Shown here: positions 5,329-7,021 of the stretch, one piece after another
Layout of the letters: every line of letters starts with the position of its first letter
How positions within the stretch are numbered: position 1 is the first letter of the stretch
Assembly (NCBI GenBank): GCA_902475435.1
Contig: CABRZL010000099.1
Coordinates: 1 to 7,021, forward strand
Reading direction: 5' to 3'
Origin: an uncultured Eubacteriales bacterium
Lineage (GTDB): Bacteria > Bacillota > Clostridia > Oscillospirales > Oscillospiraceae
DNA: 7,021 nucleotides
Translations under genes and position numbers: made by a program
The notes under the pieces: model-generated
Databases searched by the model: none
What the model saw: the letters and a program-made list of their open reading frames with translations, nothing else
Told to the model about the DNA's origin: nothing

Positions 5329-5393
5329 GCAAAAACAAAAGGCCACTGCATCTCTGCAACGACCTATTGCCAGGCGGGGTGACGCTTCCCGCA
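5329..5393 (-). repeat. Second copy of the small RNA element, downstream of abi
   Basis: In the minus direction this shares with 4220-4297 the order TGCGGGA, variable loop, CCCGCCTGGC, variable hairpin ending GGCC, then TTTTGTTTT(T)GC. The loop is shorter (8 rather than 18 nt) and the terminator stem has a different sequence that still pairs fully. No promoter was found just upstream, so it is probably the 3' end of the abi transcript. Confidence 0.6.
5331..5364 (-). terminator. Rho-independent terminator of the abi transcript
   Basis: On the minus strand GGTCGTTGCA (5364-5355) pairs along all ten positions (three G-U) with TGCAGTGGCC (5350-5341), closing a GAGA tetraloop. TTTTGTTTTT (5340-5331) follows. 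It lies about 75 nt after the abi stop codon. Confidence 0.8.
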
Positions 5394-5438
5394 TCTCCAA
5401 ACAAAGGGTGACGGCTGCCTGTTCCGTCCTCTGGCGGA

Positions 5439-6332
5439 TTAAGTATCTGCTTCTTCCGGTTCACTTGGAAGATTCAACAACGCCTTCCAGTTTACCGGGA
5501 AGCCCATTCGGGACGGCTCCGCCGCCGGGTACTTCTTGAACAGCTTTTCCATTGCGCGGATGAGGTTAAATTTTTCGGCATCCGGCAGCAGCTCAAAGAT
5601 CGCATAGAAGTACGCAAACGGAGAGCTGTTATCCACATGTGCACGGCGCATAACCAACGGCAGCTTGACCGCCGGGCTGAGTCTGGTGCGGTTATAGAAA
5701 CGGCCACCATGAGCGGCGATATTCCGAGCCACAACAGCACACTGCAGATAGTTTTCAATATAAATCGACTTGCGGCCGTAATACTCTTGTGCAATGCCCT
5801 CGCGGTCTGCTTCCAGCATGTTCTTATAAAACAGCGAGAGTGTGCCGAATGTCATTTCCTCAACAGCTACCCAAAGCGGATACACGCCCCGCTTATCTCT
5901 TTTGTGATGGACAATGAACGGCTCATCTGAGCGAGAAATTTCACGGTTCAGAGTGCTCAGAAATACGGCGTGATACTGTTCGCTTTCAAAGTTCTGGTTA
6001 TTCAGGTAGCCAATGGGGCCATGCTGCCGAGCATGATAGTAGGCGATGTACGCTCTGGCCACAGTTTCAACGACTGCACCATACTTGAAAATGATGCTCC
6101 TGAACTCTTGGTCAAAGTCGTAAAGAGCCACCATATCCTGAAGCGTGACCTCTGGAAAGAATCGGTCATTCTCTCGCAGCGTCAGCGAGTACGCACTGAA
6201 CCGATAATAGTTCATCCGCTTCAAGACATCGCGGGCATAGACATCATCTGTGATGATAAGCCCTCTTTCACGAAGCAGCGCGATTTGTTCATCATAGCTC
6301 TTGAACGGTTTTGTTTGGTCTGTTGTTGGCAT
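5439..6332 (-). CDS. Abi_2 / AbiF-AbiD-like abortive infection protein with HEPN motif, 297 aa
   Basis: The protein carries the landmarks of the Abi_2 family: KSYDEQIALLRERGLIITDD near the start, LKRMNYYRFSAYSLTLREND (37-56), YDFDQEFRSIIF (71-82), PLWVAVEEMTFGTLSLFY (152-169) and RNIAAHGGRFYNR (203-215). R203-X4-H208 fits the R-X4-6-H signature of HEPN ribonucleases. Length is normal for the family. Such proteins cause growth arrest or death on phage infection, probably by RNA cleavage, and AbiF-type members have been linked to small RNA partners. ATG at 6332 has a modest ribosome site (GGAAGTG). The gene runs against the early operon, with its own promoter and terminator, like lysogeny-expressed cargo. 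Family call is firm; activity and trigger are unknown. Confidence 0.9.
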   Translation of the reverse strand: MPTTDQTKPFKSYDEQIALLRERGLIITDDVYARDVLKRMNYYRFSAYSLTLRENDRFFPEVTLQDMVALYDFDQEFRSIIFKYGAVVETVARAYIAYYHARQHGPIGYLNNQNFESEQYHAVFLSTLNREISRSDEPFIVHHKRDKRGVYPLWVAVEEMTFGTLSLFYKNMLEADREGIAQEYYGRKSIYIENYLQCAVVARNIAAHGGRFYNRTRLSPAVKLPLVMRRAHVDNSSPFAYFYAIFELLPDAEKFNLIRAMEKLFKKYPAAEPSRMGFPVNWKALLNLPSEPEEADT

Positions 6333-6358
6333 GGTTTCACTTCCAATGTCTTATAAAC

Positions 6359-6404
6359 AAAAAAATACCCGACCTAATGCGCATCGTTGAGAGGCCGGTC
6401 GGGT
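6359..6404 (-). terminator. Rho-independent terminator between the small RNA and abi
   Basis: On the minus strand ACCCGACC (6404-6397) pairs with GGTCGGGT (6374-6367), then one A and seven U (6365-6359) follow. Only read-through transcripts would reach abi, as no other promoter is seen between here and its start. Confidence 0.85.
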
Positions 6405-6410
6405 TTCATT
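6359..6410 (-). ncRNA. Candidate abi-associated small RNA of about 50 nt
   Basis: A consensus promoter (6417-6445) is followed only about 7 nt later by the predicted start near 6410, and a strong terminator ends the RNA near 6359, 27 bp before the abi start codon. The RNA is mainly one hairpin with an 8-bp stem (ACCCGACC/GGTCGGGT) and a 22-nt loop that contains the self-complementary ATGCGCAT. Promoter, RNA and terminator in front of an AbiF-like gene match the known arrangement of Abi proteins with an RNA partner. It could instead be a leader that attenuates abi. The 5' end is estimated. Confidence 0.65.
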
Positions 6411-6416
6411 GATGGC

Positions 6417-6445
6417 ATTATACCCGATGGGCGGGCCTTTGTCAA
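6417..6445 (-). promoter_or_regulatory. Perfect consensus promoter for the small RNA and abi
   Basis: TTGACA (6445-6440) and TATAAT (6422-6417), both exact, are separated by 17 bp on the minus strand. This is the strongest promoter in the window and suggests abundant constitutive RNA. Confidence 0.92.
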
Positions 6446-6487
6446 GCCCCAAAATAAAGTGCAGAACGATTCAACGACAAAAAATCG

Positions 6488-6823
6488 TCATTTCCCGGTA
6501 GCTTCATCAGGTTCACTGAGAATCTTTTTGAAAAGTTCCTCTGTTGAGCCAGTAAAATGCTCACCGCCACCGTTGTCCAGTTCCTTGATGGCTGCTATTG
6601 TTTCAGCGTTCGGAATCTCATCGGCCACATACTCCAGCAGATCACCCGGCTGGCAGTCGAGCAAGCGGCAAACCGTGTTCAGCGCAGCCCATGAAATCAA
6701 TTCACCCTTTCGCAGTTGCTGAACATAGGACTGCCCCAGCAGCTTTTCTGCTCGGATTCTGGTTGATGGATACCCAGCCGCTTTCAGCAATGCCAAAACA
6801 TCAGCCTTATACTGTATCGCCAT
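6488..6823 (-). CDS. Small Xre-type HTH regulator with RelB/antitoxin-like tail, 111 aa
   Basis: Residues about 5-66 match the compact Cro/CI-type HTH (HTH_26 style): ALLKAAGYPSTRIRAEKLLG, QQLRKGELISW, then VCRLLDCQPGDLLEYV. The tail NAETIAAIKELDNGGGEHFT followed by STEELFKKIL resembles the C-terminal helix-loop of RelB/DinJ-type antitoxins, which wraps the toxin. ATG at 6823 follows AAAGGAG about 9 nt upstream. No RelE-type toxin lies next to it within the window. It is upstream of, and in the same direction as, the small RNA and abi, which have their own promoter. It may regulate itself, the divergent gene at the right, or the abi unit. HTH call is firm; the antitoxin-tail call is tentative. 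Confidence 0.8.
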   Translation of the reverse strand: MAIQYKADVLALLKAAGYPSTRIRAEKLLGQSYVQQLRKGELISWAALNTVCRLLDCQPGDLLEYVADEIPNAETIAAIKELDNGGGEHFTGSTEELFKKILSEPDEATGK

Positions 6824-6851
6824 GTGCTTTCACTCCTTTCTATCCCTTTCT

Positions 6852-6880
6852 ATTATATCCAGAAGCTGCACTAGAATCAA
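6852..6880 (-). promoter_or_regulatory. Promoter of the small HTH gene
   Basis: TTGATT (6880-6875, 4/6) and a perfect TATAAT (6857-6852), 17 bp apart on the minus strand, start a transcript about 20 nt before the gene. The -35 overlaps one arm of the inverted repeat ATCAAGT/ACTTGAT. Confidence 0.75.
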
Positions 6881-6940
6881 GTTCAAATATACACAGTAAC
6901 AGCACTTGATATTCGTGCATTTCGTCAATAGAATGCACGA
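6876..6940. promoter_or_regulatory. Two inverted repeats between divergent promoters; candidate operators
   Basis: ATCAAGT (6876-6882) and ACTTGAT (6904-6910) form a 7-bp inverted repeat overlapping the leftward -35. TCGTGCATT (6913-6921) and AATGCACGA (6932-6940) form a perfect 9-bp inverted repeat with a 10-bp centre, just upstream of the rightward -10. The HTH protein at 6488-6823 is the obvious candidate binder. Confidence 0.55.
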
Positions 6941-6948
6941 GATATTAG

Positions 6949-6957
6949 TGCTATAAT
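6949..6957 (+). promoter_or_regulatory. Rightward extended -10 promoter
   Basis: TGC followed by TATAAT (6952-6957) is a perfect extended -10; no good -35 lies at 17 bp, and the region there is occupied by the 9-bp inverted repeat. It would drive a gene at the right edge. Confidence 0.5.
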
Positions 6958-7002
6958 ATAGACACAGCAAGGGAAGCACGACCGGAAGGCAAGGGGCGAA
7001 GG

Positions 7003-7021
7003 ATGTACCGGGAGCGCAAGA
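7003..7021 (+). CDS. Possible start of the next gene (6 codons visible)
   Basis: ATG at 7003 follows AAGGGG (6991-6996) at 6 nt and lies downstream of the extended -10 promoter. It reads MYRERK before the window ends. Too short to identify. Confidence 0.3.

Larger units (their letters stand above)
4955..5438. other. 484-bp stretch without a protein gene, filled with RNA-like structure
   Basis: Between paralog 2 and the 3' end of abi lie, in order, a hairpin array (4981-5203), the operon terminator (5212-5256), a plain stretch (5257-5328) and the second copy of the small RNA element with the abi terminator (5329-5393). The ORFs that cross it have no ribosome sites and run through the hairpins. 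CCCGCCGGGCG occurs twice (4962-4972 and 5150-5160). Confidence 0.7.

Noticed and set aside
5207..5539. Plus-strand open frame of 110 codons
   Set aside because: It lacks a ribosome site, runs through two terminators and overlaps the 3' end of abi on the other strand.
5629..5637. Perfect DnaA box TTATCCACA
   Set aside because: It is a single copy inside the abi coding sequence, with no second box or AT-rich element nearby; most likely chance.
6466..6488. Terminator for the small HTH gene
   Set aside because: ACGATT/AATCGT can pair on the minus strand, but the loop is 11 nt, the stem includes the stop codon and no U-tract follows directly.

Overview
The window looks like the early region of a temperate phage or phage-like integrative element from a gut-type Firmicute, probably Clostridia such as Oscillospiraceae/Faecalibacterium relatives. 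That host guess is inference from strong GGAGG ribosome sites, moderate-to-high GC and protein style; nothing here fixes the taxon. No rRNA, tRNA or CRISPR array was seen.

Left end, minus strand: the N-terminal part of a tyrosine integrase (1-293, running off the edge) and a Xre-type repressor without a peptidase domain (404-949). A divergent control region with two back-to-back promoters and GTTC/GAAC repeats (968-1088) separates them from the rightward early operon. That operon holds a Cro-like HTH protein (1092-1295), an excisionase-like HTH protein (1609-1845), a DnaD-type replisome organizer with an internal iteron-like repeat that may be the origin (1850-2620), a DnaB-type helicase (2617-3813) and four small proteins of unknown role. 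Two of those are paralogs sharing an EIPPEVA motif (4021-4218, 4754-4954).

The stretch from about 4219 to 6445 is unusually rich in RNA-like structure. On the minus strand opposite the early operon there is a self-contained promoter plus terminator for an RNA of about 75 nt (4220-4294). A diverged second copy of this element lies just downstream of the abi gene (5329-5393) and supplies its terminator. On the plus strand, 4981-5250 is a chain of hairpins, including two adjacent 31-bp direct repeats, ending in a rho-independent terminator.

The minus-strand gene at 5439-6332 encodes an Abi_2/AbiF-like protein with an R-X4-H HEPN RNase motif. In front of it, a consensus promoter (TTGACA-17-TATAAT) drives only about 50 nt before a strong terminator. 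This is the layout expected of an Abi toxin with a small RNA partner, and it is the best candidate for a notable system in the window. Upstream is a small HTH regulator with a RelB-like tail (6488-6823). A second divergent operator/promoter region leads to a gene that starts at the right edge.

A working model: the replication module belongs to the element's lytic side, and the abi-RNA-HTH block is a lysogeny-expressed defence or addiction cargo with its own promoters. All functional statements rest on motif reading and no homology search was run.
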